Below are positions 1 to 9,141 of a stretch of 64,000 bases of DNA, one piece after another. Below the pieces are notes generated by a model. The model saw nothing but the letters and a program-made list of their open reading frames with translations, searched no databases and had not been told where the DNA came from. The stretch's first letter is position 1, and every line of letters starts with the position of its first letter. This stretch comes from Deferribacteres bacterium (GTDB lineage: Bacteria > Zhuqueibacterota > Zhuqueibacteria > Zhuqueibacterales > Geothermadaptataceae). The DNA is taken from assembly GCA_020633655.1 (NCBI GenBank), contig JACKDF010000001.1, forward strand, positions 248,001 through 312,000, in the 5' to 3' direction. A program made the position numbers and the translations under genes.

Positions 1-544
1 TAACAGCCGGTTTAACGATGGTCTTGATCGGATTGACCATTTTTAAACCGCCAACATCCTGCAGACCCGTCGCTAAATATTCGGACATGATGCCAAGAAA
101 ATTCGTCCCCAACTGAAGAGGGAAAAGAATAATCACGGCAAGCACATTGAAAAAATCGTGTACGGTTGCCGAAGAAAAAGCTCTTTTGAACTCATCCTTG
201 CGACCGATGTGACCAACAGAAACCAAAGTGTTTGTAACACTTGTACCAATATTTGCTCCCATAATGATGGGAATTGCCCTTGCAACATCCAGGGCACCGC
301 CGGCAACCATACCCACCGCCATCGAAGTGACGGTTGAGGAGCTTTGCACCAGCGCCGTTGCGAGTACACCAATAAAAAGTCCAACAAACGGATTGGCCGT
401 TGTCGTCAGGAGTTGCTTCGCAAAATCCTTCCCAAAAAATTTAAACGAAGCGCCCATCAGAGTGATGCTTACAAAAAATATATACAGCAAGCCAAGCAGA
501 ATGACAAGACGAATTAGTGGGTGCAGTTTTTTCTCTGTAGTAAT
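1..544 (-). CDS. Na+/phosphate symporter, partial (C-terminus beyond left edge)
   Basis: About 181 N-terminal codons are visible before the gene runs off the window. It resembles Na/Pi-cotransporter II (NptA) proteins, which import inorganic phosphate with sodium across the inner membrane. Seen: a first hydrophobic segment at residues 11-30, the family QSSS signature at residues 67-70 followed by a Gly/Ala-rich helix, and an IMGANIGTSVTN stretch typical of the family. The start is odd. There is no ATG before codon 30 (at 457-455), which would remove the first membrane helix. An ATT codon at 544-542 lies 5 nt after GGAGG (554-550), and an in-frame TAA sits at 568-566. ATT is therefore the best-placed start; a TTG at 556-554 overlaps the ribosome binding site. 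Family assignment is firm, start uncertain. Confidence 0.85.
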   Translation of the reverse strand, partial: MTTEKKLHPLIRLVILLGLLYIFFVSITLMGASFKFFGKDFAKQLLTTTANPFVGLFIGVLATALVQSSSTVTSMAVGMVAGGALDVARAIPIIMGANIGTSVTNTLVSVGHIGRKDEFKRAFSSATVHDFFNVLAVIILFPLQLGTNFLGIMSEYLATGLQDVGGLKMVNPIKTIVKPAV

Positions 545-928
545 ACTTTCCTCCAAAGATAATCGTTAAATGCACTTATCCTTGCAACTTTATTTTCATC
601 CTTAATTTTGTTTTCTCCCTGTTCATCAGCTTTAATCCGGTCGAGCCAGAATTGGATTTAAACGACCTTGCGCCATCGTTCTGTTCGAGCAAAATAGAAA
701 TAAAGCAGATTTGTTCGCCAAGTATAAAAAATAAAATCATTGAATGCAATTTACTTATCATCTTTTCCGATTCAGTCCACTGAACAGCTTTCTTATGACA
801 GCCTGAGACCGAATAAATTCGGTTGTTTTAAAGTTGTTGTTTTTATTAAAATATTTCTTTTTTTTCAGACACTAAACAGTTAATCTTATAGCCATCACAC
901 ATTTAATGTTAACCTGGAGAGCATAGGT
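545..928. other. Intergenic region between divergent genes
   Basis: This 384-bp AT-rich stretch separates the leftward phosphate symporter from the rightward haem-binding gene, so it should hold both promoters. I could not place a convincing -35/-10 pair. It contains the short palindrome at 808-823. A 61-codon leftward frame (576-761) has no family resemblance and no good ribosome binding site, so I do not call it a gene. Confidence 0.5.
808..823. repeat. Perfect 7-bp-arm palindrome
   Basis: ACCGAAT and ATTCGGT are separated by two A residues. The site lies between two divergent genes, about 105 bp before the haem-binding gene, so it could be an operator for a dimeric regulator. A rightward T-rich stretch follows, so a weak hairpin terminator is also possible. 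The role is inference. Confidence 0.35.
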
Positions 929-1378
929 ATGAAAATATTCAAACCTAAAAATCTATTTCTCATTTTGATTCTGATTTTTATAATCATTCAATTTGTGCCT
1001 GTCGAAAAAACGAATCCACCCGTAACTGCGCCGCTGAGGGCAAGCGACGACGTCACGCACATCATGAAATCTGCATGCTATGACTGCCATTCGAATGAAA
1101 CCGTTTGGCCATGGTACAGTCATGTTGCACCGGTTTCCTGGTTGTTAAGTGATCATGTACGCAATGGGCGTCGTCATCTGAATTTTTCAGCGTGGGGTGA
1201 ATACCCGGGGAAAAGAAAACTCAAAAAACTGGATGAGATTGCGGAAGAAATCGAAGGCGGCAATATGCCCCTGGCTGGTTATGTTAAAATGCACAGCGAG
1301 GCCAATCTGAGTGCCGAACAAAAGCAAGTTCTCATCGACTGGGCCCATGCGGCAATGGATACGGTGAGTCTGGATTAA
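929..1378 (+). CDS. Haem-binding-domain protein with one CxxCH motif, membrane-anchored
   Basis: A 149-residue protein with an N-terminal hydrophobic anchor (about residues 8-24) and a short exported domain. It has a CYDCH motif (Cys50, Cys53, His54) followed by an N-E-T-x-W-P-W-Y-S motif typical of the haem-binding domain family (haem_bd) found in FCB-group bacteria. These are probably small periplasmic c-type cytochromes or haem carriers; covalent haem attachment is inferred from CxxCH. GGAGAG lies 7 nt before the ATG. It is monocistronic here, with divergent transport and convergent VIT neighbours, so context gives no redox partner. Confidence 0.8.
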   Translation: MKIFKPKNLFLILILIFIIIQFVPVEKTNPPVTAPLRASDDVTHIMKSACYDCHSNETVWPWYSHVAPVSWLLSDHVRNGRRHLNFSAWGEYPGKRKLKKLDEIAEEIEGGNMPLAGYVKMHSEANLSAEQKQVLIDWAHAAMDTVSLD

Positions 1379-1521
1379 TAGGTAAAAACCGAACATTTCG
1401 ATTCAATCCCCAGATTGGTACAAGCCATTCCGTTTATAGCGTTTTCCAGCGAAATAACGGAATCCATTGACAACACCAGTGTACACAATTAATCACCTAC
1501 ATTCGCATCGTTTTCCATGGG

Positions 1522-1554
1522 ATGCCGGTATTGCATAAAAACGCAAACCGGCAT
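1522..1554. repeat. Hairpin between convergent genes
   Basis: ATGCCGGT at 1522-1529 pairs with ACCGGCAT at 1547-1554. The stem continues inward with TTGC/GCAA across a one-base bulge. It sits in the 209-bp gap between two convergent genes and has no T-tract, so it may be a REP-like element or an mRNA-end hairpin rather than a classical terminator. Confidence 0.5.
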
Positions 1555-1587
1555 GACTACCAAACTTGAATCATACATTTCTGTTTA

Positions 1588-3885
1588 TCAAAGCTTTTTC
1601 AATCGAAAATGGACGGGGACTGTCACCCAGGCTCTTACGGGTCTGCCCTGCTGCAGCGCTGGTTTCCACTGAACGGTTTCGATAGCCTTCACTGCGGCTT
1701 TGTCACATGCATCGTGGAGTGAGTTCAAAACTTCGCTCTTTAATACCTTACCATCCGCCCCAATCAGCACACGAACAACCACCTTCCCTTCAATTTTATT
1801 TTTAACGGCACTTTCGGGATAGACAAGAATTTTTTGCAGTTGAATCAGCCCCTGTGCAGGTTCTGGTGGTGTGTCGAAAGCAGTAAGGAGTTCTTCCTGC
1901 AATCCCGGTTCAGATGAAGAGGATTCCATGTCCAGCGGCAGATTAAAGTCTGCACGACTGCGCACCATTTTAGCCGTCGAGGGTAACCCGCCAAGTGCTG
2001 CATTCGAAACGCCCTGTGGCAGGGGCAGCGGTTGCTTCACGACCGTCACTTTTCCATCGCCGGCAATTTCGGTGTCGATGGCGATAAAGGAAGTGTAACG
2101 CGTTAACAGATTATATCGCAAACCAAGTTCGATAATTTCCTGCTTTTCTGCCTCGGAACCGTGAGCGATAGCACTATAATCGGAAAGTATTTGCAGTTTT
2201 TGACGTGCCCAAAGGAATTTTAATGCAGCGGCTTCGGACGGGCTGCTTGCTATTGCAAAATCAAATATCTGCTCGTATTGCCTCCCGGCTGCACTTCCAG
2301 AAATACGAACTGTTCCTTTTTTCGCACCCCGCCATTTGCCGTAAACTAACACCGGTCGTTGTGCAAATACATCCTGTATGGCTTCCGGTTGCACATCGAC
2401 CACTTCCACTCCTTCAAATTGAACTTTAATGTTGGTCAGCACGGGGTGTTGCACATAATTTTGAAAGGCGTTTGCAATCTTCTCCGCGTCCACGCTGGCG
2501 GTGACGATAAAATGCTCACCACGCCCAACATTCGCCATCCCCTCGATGAGGTAGCGGTTTACCGAAGTACCAATCCCGAATGCGAAAAAATTGCATCGAT
2601 CCAAATTCCTGCGAATGAGATCAAAAGTTTGCCTTTCAACATCGACGTAGCCATCCGTCACAACGATCACTGAGCGCGACATGTTCTGTTCCGAGGAGAG
2701 CGCCAATGCACGTTCCAAAGCCGGCAGCAGCCGCGTGCCACCGCCACCGCGCTGGCTGTCGATAAAATTGAAAGCCAACGATAAATTTGCCTCCGTTGCA
2801 GGTTGGGATTCTTTGGCCCACAAACCGGAGGAACCGGCAAAAACCATGACATTAAATTGATCCTGCGGCCGTAAATCCTGAAGTAAATTTGTCATCAGTT
2901 TTTTGGAGATTTGCAGCGGAAAACCAGACATGGAACCGGATACATCCATGATAAAAATATACTCCCGTGGTACAACCTCCGACTTCGTCACACGTTGGGG
3001 TGGTTGCATCATCAGCAAAAAATATTTTTCACTTTTATCTTCCGAGAGCAAAAGACCGGACTGGATTTTTTCATCCTGCAAGCGGTAATTTAAGATGAAA
3101 TCACGGTTGCCGCCTTTTTTATCACTATCCTTTACAAAAATTGTGGTAGAATTGTCCCCGGCAAAACTCACTTCAATTTCATGGCTGGGGCATTTGACAT
3201 CACGAATGGCCATGCCAGCGACAATGTTTGCCTGCAATGCAAAATTGGTGAGCGGCGCTTCGCCTTCTTTCAGATATGGATTCGCAATCCATTTTTCGCT
3301 TTCCGGTGCGTTTTCCAGCGGCGTTTCCGAATATCGCGGCCCAACAACGGTAGGATATACGAAGGAGTATATCCCCTCGGTTGGTTTGAGCAATTCCGTG
3401 TATTTCAACTCGACAAGGATGACATCGCCCGGCTGGATATTCGTAACATTCATCTGAAATACATTCGGACGGTTTTGTTCCAGTAAAGATGCACGGCGCC
3501 CTTCTTCGCGTGCCTGTTCAAACTGGCGGCGCGCTTCTTCCAGTTCTTCGATTTTGGCCGTAATCGACCGCTCACCGATGGTCATTTTCATGCCATAAAC
3601 CGCCGCTTGTGTCGATGCCGGAAAAATATACATAGCTTCAAGAGCGCGTTTGCCTTCATTCTTGTAAACCTGTGTCACTGTCACATCAGCGATGACACCG
3701 CTGATATTCACCTTTGCAGAAGTCGATTTCAGAGGCAATTGATCCAGTTCCGGATCGGCATCCCGCAGCCAGAAATAGGGTGACAGTGTTTTGTCCCGGT
3801 CCGGAGAATTCGCGCTGATTAACTCAATCGGCAGGTTCAATAAAATAAGCGCAAAAAATGCAAGGAAGTATCCTGGTTTTTTCAT
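1588..3885 (-). CDS. VIT-VWA domain protein with C-terminal TonB domain
   Basis: 765 residues with a signal peptide or anchor at 1-25. Domains in order: a VIT (vault/inter-alpha-trypsin) domain at about 38-165, a von Willebrand A domain at about 298-470 with an intact MIDAS start D304-x-S306-x-S308, a linker, and a TonB C-terminal fold at about 672-765. The last contains the YPESAVKNKIEGKVVVRVLI-like strand pattern and a terminal basic/hydrophobic strand. VIT-VWA proteins usually form metal-dependent adhesion or scaffolding surfaces; TonB C-terminal domains contact TonB boxes of outer-membrane receptors. The fusion suggests a periplasmic or cell-surface protein that docks to an outer-membrane partner, but lacks the Pro-rich spacer of energy-transducing TonB. 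AAGG lies 8 nt before the ATG. Domain calls are secure, function is inference. Confidence 0.85.
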   Translation of the reverse strand: MKKPGYFLAFFALILLNLPIELISANSPDRDKTLSPYFWLRDADPELDQLPLKSTSAKVNISGVIADVTVTQVYKNEGKRALEAMYIFPASTQAAVYGMKMTIGERSITAKIEELEEARRQFEQAREEGRRASLLEQNRPNVFQMNVTNIQPGDVILVELKYTELLKPTEGIYSFVYPTVVGPRYSETPLENAPESEKWIANPYLKEGEAPLTNFALQANIVAGMAIRDVKCPSHEIEVSFAGDNSTTIFVKDSDKKGGNRDFILNYRLQDEKIQSGLLLSEDKSEKYFLLMMQPPQRVTKSEVVPREYIFIMDVSGSMSGFPLQISKKLMTNLLQDLRPQDQFNVMVFAGSSGLWAKESQPATEANLSLAFNFIDSQRGGGGTRLLPALERALALSSEQNMSRSVIVVTDGYVDVERQTFDLIRRNLDRCNFFAFGIGTSVNRYLIEGMANVGRGEHFIVTASVDAEKIANAFQNYVQHPVLTNIKVQFEGVEVVDVQPEAIQDVFAQRPVLVYGKWRGAKKGTVRISGSAAGRQYEQIFDFAIASSPSEAAALKFLWARQKLQILSDYSAIAHGSEAEKQEIIELGLRYNLLTRYTSFIAIDTEIAGDGKVTVVKQPLPLPQGVSNAALGGLPSTAKMVRSRADFNLPLDMESSSSEPGLQEELLTAFDTPPEPAQGLIQLQKILVYPESAVKNKIEGKVVVRVLIGADGKVLKSEVLNSLHDACDKAAVKAIETVQWKPALQQGRPVRAWVTVPVHFRLKKL

Positions 3886-4005
3886 GCTGCAAGCCTTGAA
3901 GTTTGGAGGTGGAAAAGTTCAGGTGTTTGCTTATTAAATCCGGGAAAAGCGAGAAAGTTTCAGAGAAAAAGGGGGGGACTTCAGTTGGTGATTTTCTTGG
4001 ATAGA

Positions 4006-5304
4006 TCAAGTAGTGACAGCTATTGAATCACTCAAATAGGATTTAATTTTATTGTAAATAACAAAAAGTGTTGGAAGTAAAACCATCAATACACCCCCTT
4101 CGTAAACCTGCAGTTGGTTGAAAAAAATATTAAAAAAGGCCAGCATTAAAAAACATAAAAAATACACATAAGCCATTTGCAGTCCAAAGGTTGCACCTTT
4201 TTTTATTGCTGCAATTTTAAGCACCTGAGAAACGACTCCAAGAGCAAAAACATATAGGAAGGTACCCCACCAACCCAGGTACATGTAGAGAACCCCAAAT
4301 AAATTAAAAACATTCGATGAATGAAAATATTGATAATTCGTTGAGACTGGTATCCAGTTGTAGATGACTACATCGACCACTTCATTCCCTCCATAAAATA
4401 CATTGTAAAGATTTATTGGTACGGCAAAAATCTCATCAGGGCTATAGAGCGGGTAGTTACTGAATTTTAGTATCTCGCTAAATCCAATCGATCCACCAAA
4501 TAGATACGTAAAAAAATGATTTGCAAGAGCTATCTGCACATCAGATGAAAAAGATTCTGCTACATTAATTTTTGAAAATCCAATCATATAGCTGATGTTA
4601 AATAAAGCAAAAATAATCAGACTGTAGAGTAAAAGTTTTTTCAAATTAATCTTGATTATACCAAAAAAATAGCAAAACAAAATTCCACTAAGTAGTGTTG
4701 TGATGATGTGAGTTTTAATCTGCAACAGCAAAACAGCCATAAACATGAGAAACAATAGAATTGGTACATATTTCTTTTTTGAAAAGAAGAAATATCCGAA
4801 TAAAAACATAAAAGCAGGCTTGTTCAACTGTCCAACATGTGATAAAATACCTTTTCCATATGCTTCTTCAAATTCTTTTGAGGCAAGGAACATCCAGCCA
4901 CCGACTTCATTTAACGCGCGAATAAAATGAATGCCACTGGCTACAATGGAGATTATTGCAACGCCTATAAAGAACCTTGTATAATAATTAAAAATCTCCT
5001 GCATCTGTTCTTTTTGGAAAGACATGACCTTCGCATCATATACTGCTGGATGTGCAATTTTTTCAACAGCAAGCTCTCCAATTTTAAAAAGCAAAAGACA
5101 TAAAATGTAATAAAACACGCTCTCAAGGCTGACATGAAAGAAACCAAAATTAACAGCGACCAGGTTGACCATAGCCACAGTTATGGCATAGGGATAGGCC
5201 ATCAGATTAAAGGGTGTTAAAAGTGATGCGAATTTTTGATATTCGAAAATACTTATGGGGATGCTTATGGCAAAAATCGCCACTACGCCAATTATATCTT
5301 GCAT
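4006..5304 (-). CDS. Polytopic membrane protein, probable Wzy-type polysaccharide polymerase
   Basis: 432 residues, almost entirely hydrophobic segments (about 10-12 predicted by eye) with one larger extracytoplasmic loop around residues 275-340. No catalytic motif is identifiable, which is usual for O-antigen/exopolysaccharide polymerases. The call rests on topology plus position: last gene of an operon already holding an initiating transferase, chain-length regulator, flippase and glycosyltransferase, where the polymerase is the one missing function. It starts 10 nt after the preceding stop with AGG just upstream. An acyltransferase or unrelated membrane protein is possible, but lacks supporting motifs. 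Confidence 0.6.
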   Translation of the reverse strand: MQDIIGVVAIFAISIPISIFEYQKFASLLTPFNLMAYPYAITVAMVNLVAVNFGFFHVSLESVFYYILCLLLFKIGELAVEKIAHPAVYDAKVMSFQKEQMQEIFNYYTRFFIGVAIISIVASGIHFIRALNEVGGWMFLASKEFEEAYGKGILSHVGQLNKPAFMFLFGYFFFSKKKYVPILLFLMFMAVLLLQIKTHIITTLLSGILFCYFFGIIKINLKKLLLYSLIIFALFNISYMIGFSKINVAESFSSDVQIALANHFFTYLFGGSIGFSEILKFSNYPLYSPDEIFAVPINLYNVFYGGNEVVDVVIYNWIPVSTNYQYFHSSNVFNLFGVLYMYLGWWGTFLYVFALGVVSQVLKIAAIKKGATFGLQMAYVYFLCFLMLAFFNIFFNQLQVYEGGVLMVLLPTLFVIYNKIKSYLSDSIAVTT

Positions 5305-5314
5305 AACCTAATCA

Positions 5315-6388
5315 TTACTTTAATAAATTCTGCGCTTCAAAAAACAACTCCCGGTCAACTGAAGAGACTTTATTGGAGTATTTTATTAATAGGGTAGCGA
5401 ACTTTTTTATTTTTTTGTATTCGTATTTCTCAAGAAAAATCAACTTAGGGACAATATACGCCAAATTAATTGAACGCCATGCTTTCCACAGCAAAACATG
5501 ATGTTGCATTGTAATTTTTTTATGCACAAAGCGATTCAAATAGCCAATAAATTTATACGGTAACCGGTCTTCTGAAAAGACTTTCTTGTTGGAAATACTC
5601 ACCTTGTGGTACACTTCTGCTTTCGCCAGTGCAAACATTGCCACCCCATTCTTTTTCATGCGGTGGCTAAATTCGTGGTCTTCCTCCCCAAAAAAGAAAT
5701 CTTCGGTAAGCAACCCATATTTTTTAAAAATAGCTGTGCGGCAAAACAAAGCACACCCGGAAATGAAAGAAATCTTTCGTTGGTCATCCATTGCAATTTT
5801 TGCTTTTGGCTCATTGGCAAAATAAAATTTGCGGCGCCCGGTAAAAGTGAGCGTGCCGCCATAGTACCACACCTTCGATGGATCATCGTAAAAGGTGATA
5901 AGCGGTGTAACGATATTTCGATTCACTCCATCATCGATGAACTCAATCAAATGATGCAGGCTGTTGTGCTCAAGAGTGGTGTCGTTATTCAGTAAATATG
6001 TGTACTCAAAATCATGCTCGACGGCGTAGCGGATACCGACATTCACACCTTTGGCAAATCCCAGGTTTTCGGCGTTGCGGATCAAAACCAGTTTTTTCGC
6101 CCGTGTCTTCTCAATAAATGTGGATTTATCGTGCAACGCTTCCCGTGCGATTTCCACGCAATCAACTGAATCGATTTTTTCTTCTCCGGGAGAGGGACCG
6201 TATGCCACCGGGATTTCACCGTGTGCCCAATTCGTGATTTGCACGAGGGAATCATCCGTTGATCCATTATCGAGGACGACCATCTGAAAATCCTGGTACG
6301 TGCTATTCATGAGCGAAGCAAGACACTCAATTGTGTCCTGCCAGCCGTTCCAGTTGAGAATGATAATGGCGACTTTATATTTTTGCAT
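5315..6388 (-). CDS. Family 2 glycosyltransferase
   Basis: 357 residues. It opens with a GT-A fold signature (VAIIILNWNGWQDT then VVLDNGSTDDSL, residues 6-50), has the metal/nucleotide-sugar acidic motif within YLLNNDTTL, and an acidic E-E-D-H-E-F motif consistent with the catalytic base region of rhamnosyltransferase-like GT2 enzymes. It probably adds one sugar to the lipid-linked repeat unit on the cytoplasmic face of the inner membrane. The ATG directly follows the TAA of the flippase gene, so the two are translationally coupled. Donor and acceptor sugars cannot be read from sequence. Confidence 0.88.
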   Translation of the reverse strand: MQKYKVAIIILNWNGWQDTIECLASLMNSTYQDFQMVVLDNGSTDDSLVQITNWAHGEIPVAYGPSPGEEKIDSVDCVEIAREALHDKSTFIEKTRAKKLVLIRNAENLGFAKGVNVGIRYAVEHDFEYTYLLNNDTTLEHNSLHHLIEFIDDGVNRNIVTPLITFYDDPSKVWYYGGTLTFTGRRKFYFANEPKAKIAMDDQRKISFISGCALFCRTAIFKKYGLLTEDFFFGEEDHEFSHRMKKNGVAMFALAKAEVYHKVSISNKKVFSEDRLPYKFIGYLNRFVHKKITMQHHVLLWKAWRSINLAYIVPKLIFLEKYEYKKIKKFATLLIKYSNKVSSVDRELFFEAQNLLK

Positions 6389-7915
6389 TTATACTTTTTC
6401 TGTCGTCAACCGGCCGAATAAATTTTTTGCCAGCGACCGTTCCTTTTCGTCAACAATAAAATTCCAATAATACCAGGTCATGCAACCCAATGCCGAGGCC
6501 GTAATAAAAATTTGCCAGTGCAAACCTAAAAACAACGCTTTTGCACTCAACAAAAGCCCTGCATAAATCAGCAGCGAGACGAGAATTAATCCCACCTTTT
6601 CCTTATGCAACGATTGCAGCATTCCCGGCAAAAATTTTCCCGACCAGAGAAACAAGAGCAGAAAGTCGACAAAAATGCGAATCGACCATGCGTACGCCGC
6701 TCCGACAAGTCCAAAGTTCCTGATCAGAAATCCAAGCAGGAAAAAATAAAACAGGGATTCAAACAAATGAAATTTTGCCGTCAAATCCGGCCGGCCAATG
6801 CCTTGTAAAAAGGTAAAGGGAACCAAAGCAAGAAAATTAAAAACAATACTGATGGAAACAATTTTTACAATCGCTGCGCTTTTGGCGACATAATCGACAC
6901 CGAGCCACAGATGAATGAGCTCTTCGGAGAACACGAACAGGCTCAGGCAAATCAATCCTGTCGTCATGAGAATAGTCTTAAAAGACTTACCGAACAGCAT
7001 GTATTGCATATCAATTTGTGATTTTGACACTCCCGCACTAAATTCCGGAAACAGGGTTATCATCAGCGCATTGGGTAGAATACGCAATCGCTGGATGGCT
7101 TCCATCGGTGCTGCATAAAATGTCAACATTTCCATAGATAAAATGGAGCCTATAAGGAATCGATCGACATACACCAAAACCGGATTTATAATCCCGGAAA
7201 CAGTAATCCACATGCCATAGGAGGATAACTTTTTTATAATCTCCCGGTGAGGCATTTGTGGGATTTTGCATGCCGGGAACAATTGCCAGCATTGGAGCAG
7301 ATATATAAAAGTCGCGATAATTCGCATGGCGATTATGCACAACATAATCGTCGAGAGTTGCATCCCCCAAATGGAAAAAATCGGGATTATGAAACTCAGA
7401 CTGTTCACCGGGATTGTCACATAGTTAATAAAATCAAAGCGCTGTGCAGCGCTCAGAATACCTTTTAATGAGTTGGTGATGAGCAGAAAGGGAATAAGCC
7501 AGGCAATAACCTTAAATGCAATGACGGTTTCATCGATACTTTCCGGAGTGATTTTAAAAAATTCATGGACGATGATTGGAATAGCCAAATAAAAAAGCAC
7601 ACCCCCGACAATTCCAAACAAAGTATTCAGCACCAGGGCCGTCCACAATATCTCTGGCACCTGGGATCCACCATCGGCACGCATATTTTCCGAGGCAAAT
7701 TTCGTTGTTGCACGTCCAATCCCGAAATCAAGCAAAGTCAGGGAGGCAATGATTGCCCAGGCAATCGTCAGGACGCCAAACAATTCATTACCCAGCCCTT
7801 TAATGATGTAAGGAATCGCAGCCAGTCCCACAACCAAAGGCAGCAGCATTCCAACGATATTAATGAGTGTATTTTTTGCGAGCCGACTGGAAGATGTGTG
7901 CGTGCGCTCACTCAT
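6389..7915 (-). CDS. Wzx-like oligosaccharide flippase
   Basis: 508 residues with about 12-14 hydrophobic helices. It starts with the family pattern (N-T-x-I-N-I-V-G-M-L-L-P-L then IPYIIKGLG, LLDFGIGRATTKF). It belongs to the polysaccharide-transport (MOP) superfamily, which flips undecaprenyl-diphosphate-linked repeat units across the inner membrane. The start overlaps the stop of the chain-length regulator gene by 4 nt (ATGA) and its stop abuts the next gene, showing tight operon organisation. Confidence in the superfamily is high; substrate unknown. Confidence 0.88.
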   Translation of the reverse strand: MSERTHTSSSRLAKNTLINIVGMLLPLVVGLAAIPYIIKGLGNELFGVLTIAWAIIASLTLLDFGIGRATTKFASENMRADGGSQVPEILWTALVLNTLFGIVGGVLFYLAIPIIVHEFFKITPESIDETVIAFKVIAWLIPFLLITNSLKGILSAAQRFDFINYVTIPVNSLSFIIPIFSIWGMQLSTIMLCIIAMRIIATFIYLLQCWQLFPACKIPQMPHREIIKKLSSYGMWITVSGIINPVLVYVDRFLIGSILSMEMLTFYAAPMEAIQRLRILPNALMITLFPEFSAGVSKSQIDMQYMLFGKSFKTILMTTGLICLSLFVFSEELIHLWLGVDYVAKSAAIVKIVSISIVFNFLALVPFTFLQGIGRPDLTAKFHLFESLFYFFLLGFLIRNFGLVGAAYAWSIRIFVDFLLLFLWSGKFLPGMLQSLHKEKVGLILVSLLIYAGLLLSAKALFLGLHWQIFITASALGCMTWYYWNFIVDEKERSLAKNLFGRLTTEKV

Positions 7916-9105
7916 CGTTCTTCACTTTTAATCTCAGCGATAAATTTTTGCATTGCAGGTTTATAAATAATGTAAAAGAATCCACCCAGGCATGCGAGAA
8001 AAGTGAAGAAGGCAATCAGGATCGAGCGCTTTGGACGGTGCTTTTTAATGGGAAAGGAGGCATCATCAAGGACCTGAACTGTTGGCGTGTCTTGCGCTTC
8101 CTTAATCTTTGCTTGTTCGTATTGTGGCAGCAGGAATTCCAGTATTTTTTCCTGAATAAATACTTCACGAAATTTACGGGCGTACATCAATCCAACTTCC
8201 GGGGCGTCTTCCAAAGGAACGAAGACCTCTATTTTTTCGCCTTTGCTGTTGCCATAATCCAGGGGAGCATTAAACTCTTCGTATTTTTTTCGGAATTCAT
8301 TCAACTCTCTTTGCACCTGCTTGTATTCGGAATGTGTTTTCGAGACACTTTGCTCGAGAACGCCCAACTCGATTTCTTTCATGACGATCTGTGCCTTCAA
8401 TTCAGCCGCTGCTTTGATCGTCGCTTCGGTTTGCTCCGGCAGGGCAATCATCCCGTATTTTTGTTGAAATGACTTGAGATCGTTTTCCGCAGCAGCCAAA
8501 TCGTCAACATTTTGCTGGTATCGTTTTTCTACAAAAGTACGGGAATTGCGTGCCCGCTCCGATTTTAACCGTTTATTGACGATGTCAAGCTCTTCAATGA
8601 GAAAGTTCGTCATGTCGCGTGCCGTAGACCTGGCCTCATTACGAGCGTCTTCGCTGAAAAAACAAAACCACGAACCGCGTGCCTCGGCAAAAATCGTCAG
8701 CGTCCCCTCGTCATCAATGACAATACCGGCATGATCGCGCAATGTTTTCACCGCTTCTTCCAAATTTTTAGCATCGTATCGATTGATAAGATCGAATTTA
8801 TTCACAACGGATTCCATAACCGTGCGGCTGGTTAGCGTCGCGGTAAACAAAATTGCATCTTCTGAAACACCGCTTCCCAATCCCAGCGCTTTCAACGGAA
8901 GATCACTGAGCATTGCTGCAAAATTCGACAGTCCGCCTTCTTCAACGGGCGGCATAATTTTGGCCGATGACTGATACCATTCCGGCAAAGTGAGACTTGC
9001 CAGCGTGGTGATTATGGCTGAAATAAAAAATATTTTTATGAATCTGCGTCTGCTTTGATAAAGGAGTTTTAACACCTGCATGTTAAAAATTTTGTTTTCG
9101 ATCAT
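7912..9105 (-). CDS. Wzz/GumC-type polysaccharide chain-length regulator without kinase domain
   Basis: 397 residues from the ATG at 9105, chosen because GGAAAG lies 4 nt upstream; a TTG four codons earlier is less likely. The topology is that of polysaccharide co-polymerases: an N-terminal membrane helix near residues 20-40, a long periplasmic part with coiled-coil-forming charged helices (about 165-275), a Pro-rich stretch, and a C-terminal helix at about 355-385. No Walker A motif or Tyr-rich tail follows, so the tyrosine-kinase module of BY-kinase-fused relatives is absent. It probably controls polymer length by acting on the Wzy polymerase. 36 bp separate it from the upstream fusion gene. 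Confidence 0.85.
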   Translation of the reverse strand: MIENKIFNMQVLKLLYQSRRRFIKIFFISAIITTLASLTLPEWYQSSAKIMPPVEEGGLSNFAAMLSDLPLKALGLGSGVSEDAILFTATLTSRTVMESVVNKFDLINRYDAKNLEEAVKTLRDHAGIVIDDEGTLTIFAEARGSWFCFFSEDARNEARSTARDMTNFLIEELDIVNKRLKSERARNSRTFVEKRYQQNVDDLAAAENDLKSFQQKYGMIALPEQTEATIKAAAELKAQIVMKEIELGVLEQSVSKTHSEYKQVQRELNEFRKKYEEFNAPLDYGNSKGEKIEVFVPLEDAPEVGLMYARKFREVFIQEKILEFLLPQYEQAKIKEAQDTPTVQVLDDASFPIKKHRPKRSILIAFFTFLACLGGFFYIIYKPAMQKFIAEIKSEER

Positions 9106-9141
9106 CGATCTTTCCAATTTAATTATTGTTACTTTTAACTT

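Noticed and set aside
228..569. 113-codon rightward open frame at the left edge
   Set aside because: It is antisense to the phosphate symporter, whose translation clearly matches its family; the frame itself resembles nothing.
576..761. 61-codon leftward frame upstream of the phosphate symporter
   Set aside because: No ribosome binding site, no family resemblance and low-information composition.
1387..1430. T-loop-like sequence (TTCGATTCAATC) suggesting a tRNA
   Set aside because: No acceptor stem or anticodon arm could be folded around it.
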